Assembly (NCBI GenBank): GCA_016779205.1 | Contig: JADHOC010000002.1 | Location: 1 to 64,000, forward strand | Reading direction: 5' to 3' | DNA from: Planctomycetota bacterium | GTDB taxonomy: Bacteria; Planctomycetota; UBA1135; GCA-002686595 | Length of the DNA: 64,000 bases | Part shown: piece by piece, positions 19,513 to 26,979 of the stretch | Layout: each line of letters opens with the position of its first letter | Position numbering within the stretch: the stretch's first letter is position 1 | The notes under the pieces: generated by a model | What the model was told of the DNA's origin: nothing | Databases searched by the model: none | Seen by the model: the letters and a program-made list of their open reading frames with translations, nothing else | Made by a program: the position numbers and the translations under genes

Positions 19513-20751
19513 TCAGTGACCGGCGGGCTCGGCGACCCGCGCTCGCGTCCAGGCAGACCGCTCGAGGCCGCGCTCTGCCGCGTCCGACCCGCGCCCGAAG
19601 ACCGCCTTGGGCGCGGGCACGTCCTCAGCGGGGCTCGCCGCCGGCTCAGGCCCAAGTGTCTCAAGAGTAGCGACTTGCGGCGCCTCGAGGTCCTCCGGGG
19701 GGGGCTCGTTGGAGGGAGCCTCCTCGGCCGCGTCGGGCCGCTCTCGTGCGCTGGAGACCTCGCCCGCCGGGTGGGGGTCGTCGCCGGCGGGCGGGAGGTC
19801 CTTCTCCCCTTCCGGGTCCTGCACGGACGCAGGCGCCGGCGTTGAGGGGGCAGCATCAACGACCGAGGCGACCAGGGTCTGGGCCGCCAGCCAATCCAGG
19901 TGCGGCCCTCCCGGCCGCCCGCCTGGTGGGGCCTCGACGGATCGGGCCTCGTCCTCGGACTCCACGCCTTCTCGCTCGAGGAACTCCCGCGCCACGGCGA
20001 GGTAGTCCTCCGCGCCCTTGGACTCGGGGGCGTACTCGAAGATGGTCCGGGAGAAGCTCGGGGTCTCCGCGAGCTTCACGTTCTGCGCGATGGGCCGCTT
20101 GAAGAGCTGCTCGGGGAAGTGGGAGCGCAGCTCGGCCAGCACCTCCCGGGCGAGCCGCAGGCGGCTGTCGTACATGCACGCCAGCACGCCGGTGATCTCG
20201 AGGTCCGGCTTCATGCGGCGGCGGAGGAGCTGGACGATCTCCACCAGCTTGCTGAGGCCCTGCAGGGCGAAGAACTCCGTCTGGACGGCGATCAGGACCT
20301 CGCTTGAGGCGGTCAGTCCGTTGACGGAGAGGAGCCCGAGGCTGGGCGGGTTGTCGATCAGGACCACGTCGGCGGGTGACCGACCGCTGCGCTCCAGCTC
20401 CTCGTTCTCCCAGTCATCGAGGGCGTCCTTGAGGATCGTCTCGCGCCCGATGGCGCTCGCGAGCTCCAGCTCCGCCCCCGACAGGTCGAGGTGGGCCGGC
20501 AGGACCGAGAGCCCCGGGGTGGACGTGCCCCGGAGGGTGTCGGTCACCTTGCCCCCCTGGGTCAACAGGGAATAGGTCGAGGGCTCACCCGGCTCCAGCT
20601 CGGCGCCCAGGTTCTGGGACGCGTTTGCCTGGGGGTCCATGTCGACCACGAGGACCCGACGGCCCAGGCGAGCCAGGGCCGCGCCGAGGTTGACGGCGGT
20701 GGTGGTCTTTCCCACTCCGCCCTTCTGGTTGATGATCGCGATTCGCCGCAT
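19513..20751 (-). CDS. parA: Chromosome partitioning ATPase ParA/Soj with long C-terminal tail
   Basis: A 412-residue deviant Walker ATPase. KGGVGKTTT (residues 10-18) is the deviant P-loop, VVDMDPQ (35-41) the Walker A' segment and VVLIDNPP (129-136) Walker B. The core ends near residue 262, the usual size. The remaining roughly 150 residues are Pro/Glu/Ala-rich and probably disordered, which is unusual for Soj. ParA acts with ParB-parS to segregate origins; here parB and parS are 16-18 kb away. The ATG at 20751 is used because the P-loop must begin at about residue 8. Confidence 0.92.
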   Translation of the reverse strand: MRRIAIINQKGGVGKTTTAVNLGAALARLGRRVLVVDMDPQANASQNLGAELEPGEPSTYSLLTQGGKVTDTLRGTSTPGLSVLPAHLDLSGAELELASAIGRETILKDALDDWENEELERSGRSPADVVLIDNPPSLGLLSVNGLTASSEVLIAVQTEFFALQGLSKLVEIVQLLRRRMKPDLEITGVLACMYDSRLRLAREVLAELRSHFPEQLFKRPIAQNVKLAETPSFSRTIFEYAPESKGAEDYLAVAREFLEREGVESEDEARSVEAPPGGRPGGPHLDWLAAQTLVASVVDAAPSTPAPASVQDPEGEKDLPPAGDDPHPAGEVSSARERPDAAEEAPSNEPPPEDLEAPQVATLETLGPEPAASPAEDVPAPKAVFGRGSDAAERGLERSAWTRARVAEPAGH

Positions 20752-20875
20752 GAGCTCGGCCCGCAGTCTACCCCCGGGGGCTCGCTCGCGCCGGGAGCCG
20801 GGTGGGGATGGCGTTGGTTTCTCCAAGCACTTCGAATTAGGTTCACTCGAGCGCCGCTTGGCCCGCCCATCGCCC

Positions 20876-21490
20876 ATGGAACCCACGAACAGGATCGGCC
20901 TCCGGCCCGCCGCAGCGAATCGGCTCTCGGTGCTGACCTTCGTGGCCTGGGCCCTCGTCCCCGGCGGCCTGTCCCTCTACTTCCGGCTCCAGCTCCTGCC
21001 GGGCGAGCAGTGGGGACTTGGGACGCTGTTCCTGATCTTCGTGCCGATCTGGCTCGCCTGCGGGCTGATGTTCGCGTTCGTCCGGATGTCGGTCTCCTAT
21101 CCACGGCGGCGCATCGCGGGCGTGTTCCTCGCCTGCTCGGTCCTCGGGCTCGCGCTGTTGTTTGGCACCGCCCGCCTCTCATCCCTGCGCTTCCTGGACG
21201 GGCCGGTGGAGCGAGCCTTCGCCCGGCTCGACCCCCCGGGGCAGGGCGCGGCGGTCGTCCCGATCGAGAGCGACCGCAGCCTCAACAGTCACGGTCGCTT
21301 CGTGCTTGAGGATTCGGCGCGCTCCACGGAGGACCGCGCTGCGCTCCCCCTCTCGACGGAGGAACCCGTGGAGCATGTCCTGCTCGAACGGGACCCGGCC
21401 CGGATGAGGGAAGGCTGCCCCCCCGGCGTCGACCTGCTGCTGGCGGTGCCGGTCCGGGACGGCTGGTGGTACCTGTTCACCGACCACTAG
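20876..21490 (+). CDS. Small polytopic membrane protein, unknown
   Basis: A 204-residue protein with three predicted membrane helices in the first 100 residues (about 18-37, 49-70 and 80-97). A C-terminal soluble domain of about 100 residues follows, containing PVEHVLLERDP and ending WWYLFTDH. No family recognised. It is divergent from parA (124 bp between starts) and convergent with the YccA-like gene. The upstream ATTAGGTTCAC patch around 20836-20846 might hold a promoter, but this is weak. Confidence 0.65.
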   Translation: MEPTNRIGLRPAAANRLSVLTFVAWALVPGGLSLYFRLQLLPGEQWGLGTLFLIFVPIWLACGLMFAFVRMSVSYPRRRIAGVFLACSVLGLALLFGTARLSSLRFLDGPVERAFARLDPPGQGAAVVPIESDRSLNSHGRFVLEDSARSTEDRAALPLSTEEPVEHVLLERDPARMREGCPPGVDLLLAVPVRDGWWYLFTDH

Positions 21491-21526
21491 CCGGCCGGTC
21501 GTCCACCTCGCCGTCCCGCGCAGGGG

Positions 21527-22303
21527 TCAGTCTCGTCGGCTGAACTTCGCGAGCAAGCGCAGGATCTCGAGGTAGAGCCAGACCAGGGTGACCATCAGCG
21601 CGAAGGCGCCGAACCACTCCATGGCCTTGGGCGCCCCGTGGCGGGCCCCACGCTCGATGAAGTCGAAGTCGAGCAGCAGGTTGAAGGCGGCGAGCCCGAT
21701 GACGAAGAGGGAGATGCCGATGCTCAGGTTGCCCGAGCCGTGCAGCATGGCCATCTGCACGCCGAAGAGGCCGAGCACGAACGAGACGAGGTAGAACAGC
21801 ATCACCGCGCCCGTGGCCGCCATGACGATGGAGCGCAGCTTCTCGGTGACGCGGATGATGCGGAACGCGTAGAGCGCGAGCATCGAGAGCGCGGTGGTGA
21901 AGGTCAGCACCACGGCCTGGAAGACGATGCCGCCCCCGATGCCGGAGTCGGCCGGCACGCTCTGGGCGATGAACGCGGAGATGGCCCCCAGGAAGAGGCC
22001 CTCCAGGAGGGCGTAGGGGACGGCCAGCGAAGGCGCCAACCTGGGCTTGAAGCTGATCACCATGGCGACGATGAAGCCGACGACTCCGCCGCCGATCATC
22101 CAGGGCATGGCCTTGCCGGGATCGTCGATGGCGAGCTTCCACGTGTAGGCCGCCGACAGCATGACGGCGAGCAGCAGGAAGGCGGTCTTCGCCATCGTGC
22201 CCTGCACGGTCATCTGGGTCGCGACGGCGCCGCTCTGGGACTGGAACGAGGTCCCGCTGAAGACGGAGTCCCTGAGGACGGGGTTGTTGGAAGTGTTCTG
22301 CAT
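21527..22303 (-). CDS. Bax inhibitor-1 / YccA family membrane protein
   Basis: A 258-residue protein with seven predicted membrane helices after a 35-residue soluble N terminus. The UPF0005/BI-1 features are present: PYALLEGLFLGAIS in the middle and the last helices FDFIERGA...WFGAFALMVTLVWLYLEILRLL. Homologues such as E. coli YccA modulate the FtsH protease, and others are Ca2+-leak channels. It is a single-gene unit: a convergent gene lies on one side and 123 bp without a feature on the other. A TATCCT hexamer lies 29 nt before the ATG. Confidence 0.88.
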   Translation of the reverse strand: MQNTSNNPVLRDSVFSGTSFQSQSGAVATQMTVQGTMAKTAFLLLAVMLSAAYTWKLAIDDPGKAMPWMIGGGVVGFIVAMVISFKPRLAPSLAVPYALLEGLFLGAISAFIAQSVPADSGIGGGIVFQAVVLTFTTALSMLALYAFRIIRVTEKLRSIVMAATGAVMLFYLVSFVLGLFGVQMAMLHGSGNLSIGISLFVIGLAAFNLLLDFDFIERGARHGAPKAMEWFGAFALMVTLVWLYLEILRLLAKFSRRD

Positions 22304-22426
22304 GGTGGCTCTCGGGGGAGGCTTGGGCTCAGAGGATAGGCGCAGTCGGGCCCGTTTCCCACGGCTGCGGGGCGTGGAGCGGCGCCCAGGGCTCCAGGGC
22401 GGGTGGCGCGGACGGGGCTGTCTGGC

Positions 22427-23158
22427 TCAGCGGCTGGCGCCAAGCCAGCGGATCAACGGCGAGTCCAACGCGACCGGTTCGGTGGTCAGCAGCGGCTCCC
22501 CGTAGCGGCGCCGGATCCGCTCCCCAAAGGTGCGGGCCTTGGTCTCCACGCGCTCCAGGATGTTGGCCCCGTAGAGCAGGTGCTTGCCCTCGTCCCCAGC
22601 GTCGGCGCGCTCGAGCTGGGTGGCGTAGGCCAGGATGGCCTCGCGCTTGCGCTCCCAGACGGGCTCGATGTCGACGATGAAGGTCGGCTCGAAGGGGACG
22701 TGGGACATGAAGTGCGCGAGCTGCGCGGGGCGACGCGCGGGGGGGCCGCCGGCCTGCTTGGCCAGCTGGCCGAGCCCCGAGAGGTACCACCCCTGGCGGG
22801 CGAGCAGGGCGCTCGCCTCGTGGTCGGGGTGGGGGTCATGGGCGTGGTGCGCGAGGACGAGGTCGGGCTCGAGCTCCCGCAGGTGGCGAGCGACCTCCTC
22901 GCGGGCCTCGGGCGTGGCCTGAACCCTGCCGTCCGGAAGGTTGAGGTTGCCGCGCCAGGCGAGGCCCATGATCTCGGTGGCCCGGGCGGTCTCCGCGTCC
23001 CGGTCGTCCCGGGTCCCGCGCGTGCCCATCTCACCGCGGGTCAGGTCCAGGACGCCGACGCGGGCCCCCGCGTCCACGAGCCGAAGGATGGTCCCGCCGG
23101 CGGAGATCTCCGCGTCGTCCGGGTGGGCAGCGATCACGAGCACGTCGAGCGATGTCAT
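22427..23158 (-). CDS. bshB1: Bacillithiol biosynthesis deacetylase BshB1
   Basis: A 243-residue LmbE/PIG-L family zinc deacetylase. AAHPDDAEIS near the N terminus supplies the metal ligands (the HPDDxE motif), and HAHDPHPDHEA supplies the third ligand His. The TRGEMGTRG and LPDGRV segments are typical of BshB1. It removes the acetyl group from GlcNAc-malate to give GlcN-malate. It overlaps bshC by 4 nt (ATGA), which fixes the pathway identity over other LmbE enzymes. Confidence 0.9.
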   Translation of the reverse strand: MTSLDVLVIAAHPDDAEISAGGTILRLVDAGARVGVLDLTRGEMGTRGTRDDRDAETARATEIMGLAWRGNLNLPDGRVQATPEAREEVARHLRELEPDLVLAHHAHDPHPDHEASALLARQGWYLSGLGQLAKQAGGPPARRPAQLAHFMSHVPFEPTFIVDIEPVWERKREAILAYATQLERADAGDEGKHLLYGANILERVETKARTFGERIRRRYGEPLLTTEPVALDSPLIRWLGASR

Positions 23159-24840
23159 TGCGGGTCTCCTCCGTCGTCCTCGAGGTGGAGGACGAGGTGT
23201 TCGGTGGCGGTGGACGGGATCTCGCGCCAGAGGGCGTCCAGGAAGTCGGGACCGAAGCGGGCGATGAACTGGAACGGCCCGAGGACCCGCTCCTGGGGGA
23301 CCCCGCGGGGCATGAGGGTGTGGTTGACCCGGCGCACCTGACGCGCGCCCTTGCCGGCGCGGTTCTGGTGCACCCGGGTGGCCTTGTCGATCACCTTGCC
23401 GATGGAGCTGCGCACGTGCTCGGCGGTCTTCTTGAGGGTGATGCCGAGGGCTGGCTCGAGCTCCGCGAGCTCCGAGCGGTGGGCGGTGAGGGCGGCGGAG
23501 GCCTCCTCGCTGACCCGGCGGAGGGCGGCGATCACCTCGGGCTCGCCGTCCTCCTCCGTCGTCGGCGCGAAGGCGCCCGAGGCGCGCAGGACCTCCTCGA
23601 CGCCCGCCTCCACGCGCTCGAGGGCGTAGCGGGTGTCACCGTCCACGAGGGTCAGCGAGACCCGGGGCACGAACGGGGTCCTGGGCTGCCCGGCGGCGTC
23701 GCGGGCCGGTCCGAGCTGGGCGTGGTAGGCGAGCTCTCCCAGCCCGCCCACGTAGGCGCAGGTCGGGAAGACCGCGTCCTGGACGAGGGGGCGGACCAGC
23801 GCTCCGGCGGACCAGCGGCCAGGGTCGCCCACGATCAGGCTCCCGAGCTCCGCGGCGGTCCGCTCCCCCGGGTCGCCGTCCCTGAGGAACCCGGCGGGGC
23901 TGGCGCGGTGGGCGGTGCGCTCGGATCGCCCGGAGCCCTCCGCGTCGAGGTGCTGGTAGATCAGCGCCGCGCCCTGGCCGCGCTCGACGCCATCGACGGG
24001 GATGGCCGGGGTGAGGCCCAGCCCCTCCAGCTCGGCCTCTCCCGCCCGCAGGGAGGCCGCGAGCCCGTCGGCGTCCCCCGGGGAGGAGACGAGCCGGGCC
24101 ATCTCACTGGAGAGGGTCGGGCGGATCCACGCGGGCTCACACAGGACGAGCCCATGGGGCCCGGCGAGCTCGTTCAACGTCCGCGTGAAGGCCCGCGCCA
24201 GCGACTCCCCATCCCGGGGCATGAAGAGGTCGAGGGCGCGGTCCGCGCCCCCGTGCTCCTCGACCACGCCGCGCAGCTGGGCCCGGACCGCGTCCAGTCG
24301 TTGGGCCTCGTCGCGGACCGGGAGCTCTCCCACCGGCGTCCGGCCGGAGGCGAGTCCAGCGAGGCCCACCTTCTGCAGGTCCAGGTTGCGGTTGAGCTGC
24401 CAGGCGTGGTGGACCTCTGCGATGTCATGGTCGTCCGCGTGGTTCCAAAAGACCGGGACCACGGCGGTGCCCCAGACAGCGGAGAGCTCCTCGGCGACCT
24501 TGCAGGCCTGCAGCGCCTTGTAGAGGCAATAGAGCGGGGAGGTGAGGAAGCCGGGCTGCTGGCCCGTGAGGACGCAGGGGACCCCTTCGCTCCGGAGGGC
24601 CTCCAGGTGGTCCCTCGCGGCTGGCGCGAGGGCGATCCCGGCGTCCGCGAGCCCGCGGTCCACCAGGTCCGCCAGGACACCACGCTCGTCCACCCCGAGG
24701 CGCTCTGCGGGCCTCGGGATGTCGAGGACGCGGTGGATCACCGGGACGGGGCTGAAGGATGCCCCTGACGAGATCCCGGCGCGCGCGACCGCGGAGAGCC
24801 CGTGGACGTCGGCGGGGAGGTGCTGGATCCGGGTCTTCAT
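23155..24840 (-). CDS. bshC: Bacillithiol synthase BshC (putative cysteine ligase)
   Basis: A 561-residue BshC. The diagnostic block VLTGQQPGFLTSPLYCLYKALQACK lies about 95-120 residues in and is followed by VVPVFWNHADDHDIAEVHHAW. The C-terminal region ends in a coiled coil and the segment FQFIARFGPDFLDAL. BshC adds cysteine to GlcN-malate to complete bacillithiol. It overlaps pyrF upstream and bshB1 downstream by 4 nt each, so all are coupled. The length is close to that of Bacillus BshC (about 540). Confidence 0.92.
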   Translation of the reverse strand: MKTRIQHLPADVHGLSAVARAGISSGASFSPVPVIHRVLDIPRPAERLGVDERGVLADLVDRGLADAGIALAPAARDHLEALRSEGVPCVLTGQQPGFLTSPLYCLYKALQACKVAEELSAVWGTAVVPVFWNHADDHDIAEVHHAWQLNRNLDLQKVGLAGLASGRTPVGELPVRDEAQRLDAVRAQLRGVVEEHGGADRALDLFMPRDGESLARAFTRTLNELAGPHGLVLCEPAWIRPTLSSEMARLVSSPGDADGLAASLRAGEAELEGLGLTPAIPVDGVERGQGAALIYQHLDAEGSGRSERTAHRASPAGFLRDGDPGERTAAELGSLIVGDPGRWSAGALVRPLVQDAVFPTCAYVGGLGELAYHAQLGPARDAAGQPRTPFVPRVSLTLVDGDTRYALERVEAGVEEVLRASGAFAPTTEEDGEPEVIAALRRVSEEASAALTAHRSELAELEPALGITLKKTAEHVRSSIGKVIDKATRVHQNRAGKGARQVRRVNHTLMPRGVPQERVLGPFQFIARFGPDFLDALWREIPSTATEHLVLHLEDDGGDPQ

Positions 24841-25757
24841 CCAAGGAGCGCGGCGCGGAGCTCGGCCGCCATCGCGTCCATGGCCCCTGCGGCTGCATCC
24901 TTCCAGTGCTTCTCCGGCTGCTGCTTGCCGGCGAAGAGGATGCCCCGAGAGGAGTTGACCAGGGCGCCCTGGAGCCCCGACTGGAAGCCCCCCACGATGT
25001 CCGCAGCGCCTGCGCCCTGGGCGCCATACCCGGGCAGGAGCAGCGGCGTGTTGGGCATCAGGCGGCGCAGCCTGGCGAGCTCACTCGGGTGGGTCGCGCC
25101 CACCACGGCGCCCACCGAGCTCCACCCGGACGCGCCCCTGAGGTCCTGGCCCCAGTGATCGACCGCGGCCGCGACCCGGTCGGCCAGGGGCGCGGTCTCG
25201 GCGCCGGCCGCGCCGGTGGGGAGCGCCTGGAACTCCGCGCTGGAGGGGTTCGAGGTGCGCACCAGGACGTACATGCCGCCCCCGGTGCCCTTGCACTCGT
25301 CGATGATCGGGGCCACCGAATCGGTGCCCAGGTAGGGGTTCACCGTGATCGAGTCGCACAGGGTGCGGGGGTCCTGGCCCTCGATGCCGCGCAGGAAGGC
25401 CTGGGCGTAGGCGGCGGCGGTGCTCCCGATGTCTCCGCGCTTCACGTCGCCGATGACGAGCAGGCCGGCGTCCTTGGAGGCGGCGACGACGCGCTCGAAC
25501 TCCGCCACGCCGTCGGCGCCGAAGACCTCGAAGAAGGCGGACTGGGGCTTCACGGCGGGGACCTTGCCCGCCGCCGCGTCGATGATCCCGCAGAGGAAGT
25601 CACCGATGGCCCGGGCCCGCTCTCGCCGGGGGGCCTCGGGGTCACGGGCGGCCGCGAACTCCTCGGGCAGGAGGGCGAGGTGCGGGTCGAGCCCGACCAC
25701 GCAGGGGTTGCCGGCTCGCTCCACGGCGTCGTGGAGTCGATCTCCGAAGGGGATCAT
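24837..25757 (-). CDS. pyrF: Orotidine 5'-phosphate decarboxylase, type 2
   Basis: A 306-residue OMP decarboxylase, the last step of UMP synthesis. CVVGLDPHLALLP (about 19-31) and KPQSAFFE (70-77) match the longer type-2 group. The catalytic segment is GDVKRGDIGSTA, with D104, K106 and D109. The closing phosphate-binding loop LLPGYGAQGAG is present. The ATG at 25757 overlaps the DUF502 gene stop by 4 nt, and its own stop overlaps bshC. Other pyr genes are absent. Its place in a bacillithiol operon has no obvious metabolic logic. Confidence 0.93.
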   Translation of the reverse strand: MIPFGDRLHDAVERAGNPCVVGLDPHLALLPEEFAAARDPEAPRRERARAIGDFLCGIIDAAAGKVPAVKPQSAFFEVFGADGVAEFERVVAASKDAGLLVIGDVKRGDIGSTAAAYAQAFLRGIEGQDPRTLCDSITVNPYLGTDSVAPIIDECKGTGGGMYVLVRTSNPSSAEFQALPTGAAGAETAPLADRVAAAVDHWGQDLRGASGWSSVGAVVGATHPSELARLRRLMPNTPLLLPGYGAQGAGAADIVGGFQSGLQGALVNSSRGILFAGKQQPEKHWKDAAAGAMDAMAAELRAALLG

Positions 25758-26806
25758 CCGGCGTCCCCGGCGGTCTCGCGGTCGGAATCGTCGGCGGGGT
25801 CGTCCGGCGGGTCGCCGCCGGCCTTGCCCTTGCCCGGCGCGCCGTCCATGCCGAGCGCCTGCCACCGCTCGTGGGTCTCGTCGAGGGTGGACACTTGCTC
25901 GCTCTCGGGGACGAGGACGCCCGCCGAGACCGTCACCCGCAGCGCCTCGTCCACGGAGATGTCGAGGGGGATGAGCCGTTCCGCCTCGATGAAGACGGTG
26001 AACCCGGTCATCGGCATCGGGGACGTGGGGATGAACACGGAGAGGAAGTTGCCCCCAAGCTCCGAGTGGATGGTCTTCAGGCCACCCCCGGTCACGAATC
26101 CAATGGCCCACACCCCCTCGCTGGGGTAGGGGGCGGCCACCACGGTGTCGAACTCCAGCTCGTTGTCCGAGAGGAAGAAGTCGACCAGCTGCTTGGTGTA
26201 GGGGTAGACCGACCGGACCAGGGGGATCCGGGTCAGGGCCTTGTCGAAGCTCGCGATGAGCCCGCGCCCGAGGAAGCCGCTCGCGAGGTAGCCGAGGAAG
26301 AGGACGATGATGGCCGCCAGCAGGATCCCGATCCACCTGGGCACCGGGGTGGCCGACCGGAGCTTCTCACGGTCGATGGCCAGTTCCTCAAGGTTGCGGA
26401 TGAGCCTGTAGCGCGGGGCGCGGAAGTCCTCGATCGCGGCCTGGGCGGCCTGGGAGCCCAGCTCGCCCAGCCGCCGGCCCTGCCCGATGTCGGCCTGGAG
26501 GTCGATCGGGAGCGCGTCGAAGTCGACGAACTGCTGGGCCCTCGGGTCCACGTCCATCATCGCCAGGGCCTGCCAGCCCAGGAAGTTGCCATCCAGGACC
26601 GTCAGGATGGCCTCGTTGATGGGCTTGGTGAGGTATGTGTTGACGAACTGGACCACCGTCGCGAAGACGAAGATCGTCAGGACGGCGGGCAGCAGGACCA
26701 CGAGCCCCCGGACGAAGAAGTTCTTCTTCTTCTTCGAGGCCTTCTTCTGCCGCTTGAGTTGCCGCTTGGCGGCGCGCGTCAGCTTCTTCGACTCCTCCGG
26801 TGCCAT
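25754..26806 (-). CDS. DUF502 family membrane protein
   Basis: A 350-residue protein. A Lys-rich N terminus (about residues 7-28) is followed by a membrane helix (about 30-54). A roughly 100-residue extracytoplasmic or linker insert and a second helix (about 158-180) come next, then the DUF502 core RIPLVRSVYPYTKQLVDFF and the PTSPMPMTGFTVF segment. A Pro/Asp-rich tail ends it. Plant homologues (COV1-like) affect vascular patterning; bacterial function is unknown. It heads the DUF502-pyrF-bshC-bshB1 operon. TAGGCT ends 8 nt before the ATG, so the transcript may start at or near the start codon. Confidence 0.85.
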   Translation of the reverse strand: MAPEESKKLTRAAKRQLKRQKKASKKKKNFFVRGLVVLLPAVLTIFVFATVVQFVNTYLTKPINEAILTVLDGNFLGWQALAMMDVDPRAQQFVDFDALPIDLQADIGQGRRLGELGSQAAQAAIEDFRAPRYRLIRNLEELAIDREKLRSATPVPRWIGILLAAIIVLFLGYLASGFLGRGLIASFDKALTRIPLVRSVYPYTKQLVDFFLSDNELEFDTVVAAPYPSEGVWAIGFVTGGGLKTIHSELGGNFLSVFIPTSPMPMTGFTVFIEAERLIPLDISVDEALRVTVSAGVLVPESEQVSTLDETHERWQALGMDGAPGKGKAGGDPPDDPADDSDRETAGDAG

Positions 26807-26908
26807 CGGGAGAGAGCCTACCGGAGAGCGCCCGGGCTTTCAGACCGAGAGGGGGCCAATCTGTTGCCCAGGTCGAGCTCCTGGGGGGGGAGCAGGCAGC
26901 ATCAGCAG

Positions 26909-26944
26909 AAGAGCCCCCCCCGGCGGCTGCCGAGGGGGGCTCTT
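26909..26944. terminator. Hairpin terminator after the duplicated secreted-protein gene
   Basis: A perfect 11-bp stem AAGAGCCCCCC/GGGGGGCTCTT (26909-26919 and 26934-26944) with a 14-nt loop, 35 nt past the stop at 26980 on the minus strand. The arm ends in CTCTT on the plus strand. Confidence 0.7.
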
Positions 26945-26979
26945 CGATCCAACCTACGCCCGGAGGCGCGGGGCAGCGA

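Noticed and set aside
22426..22456. GGCTGG...CCAGCC hairpin at the end of bshB1
   Set aside because: It lies inside the coding sequence and has only a short imperfect stem, so a terminator role is unlikely.
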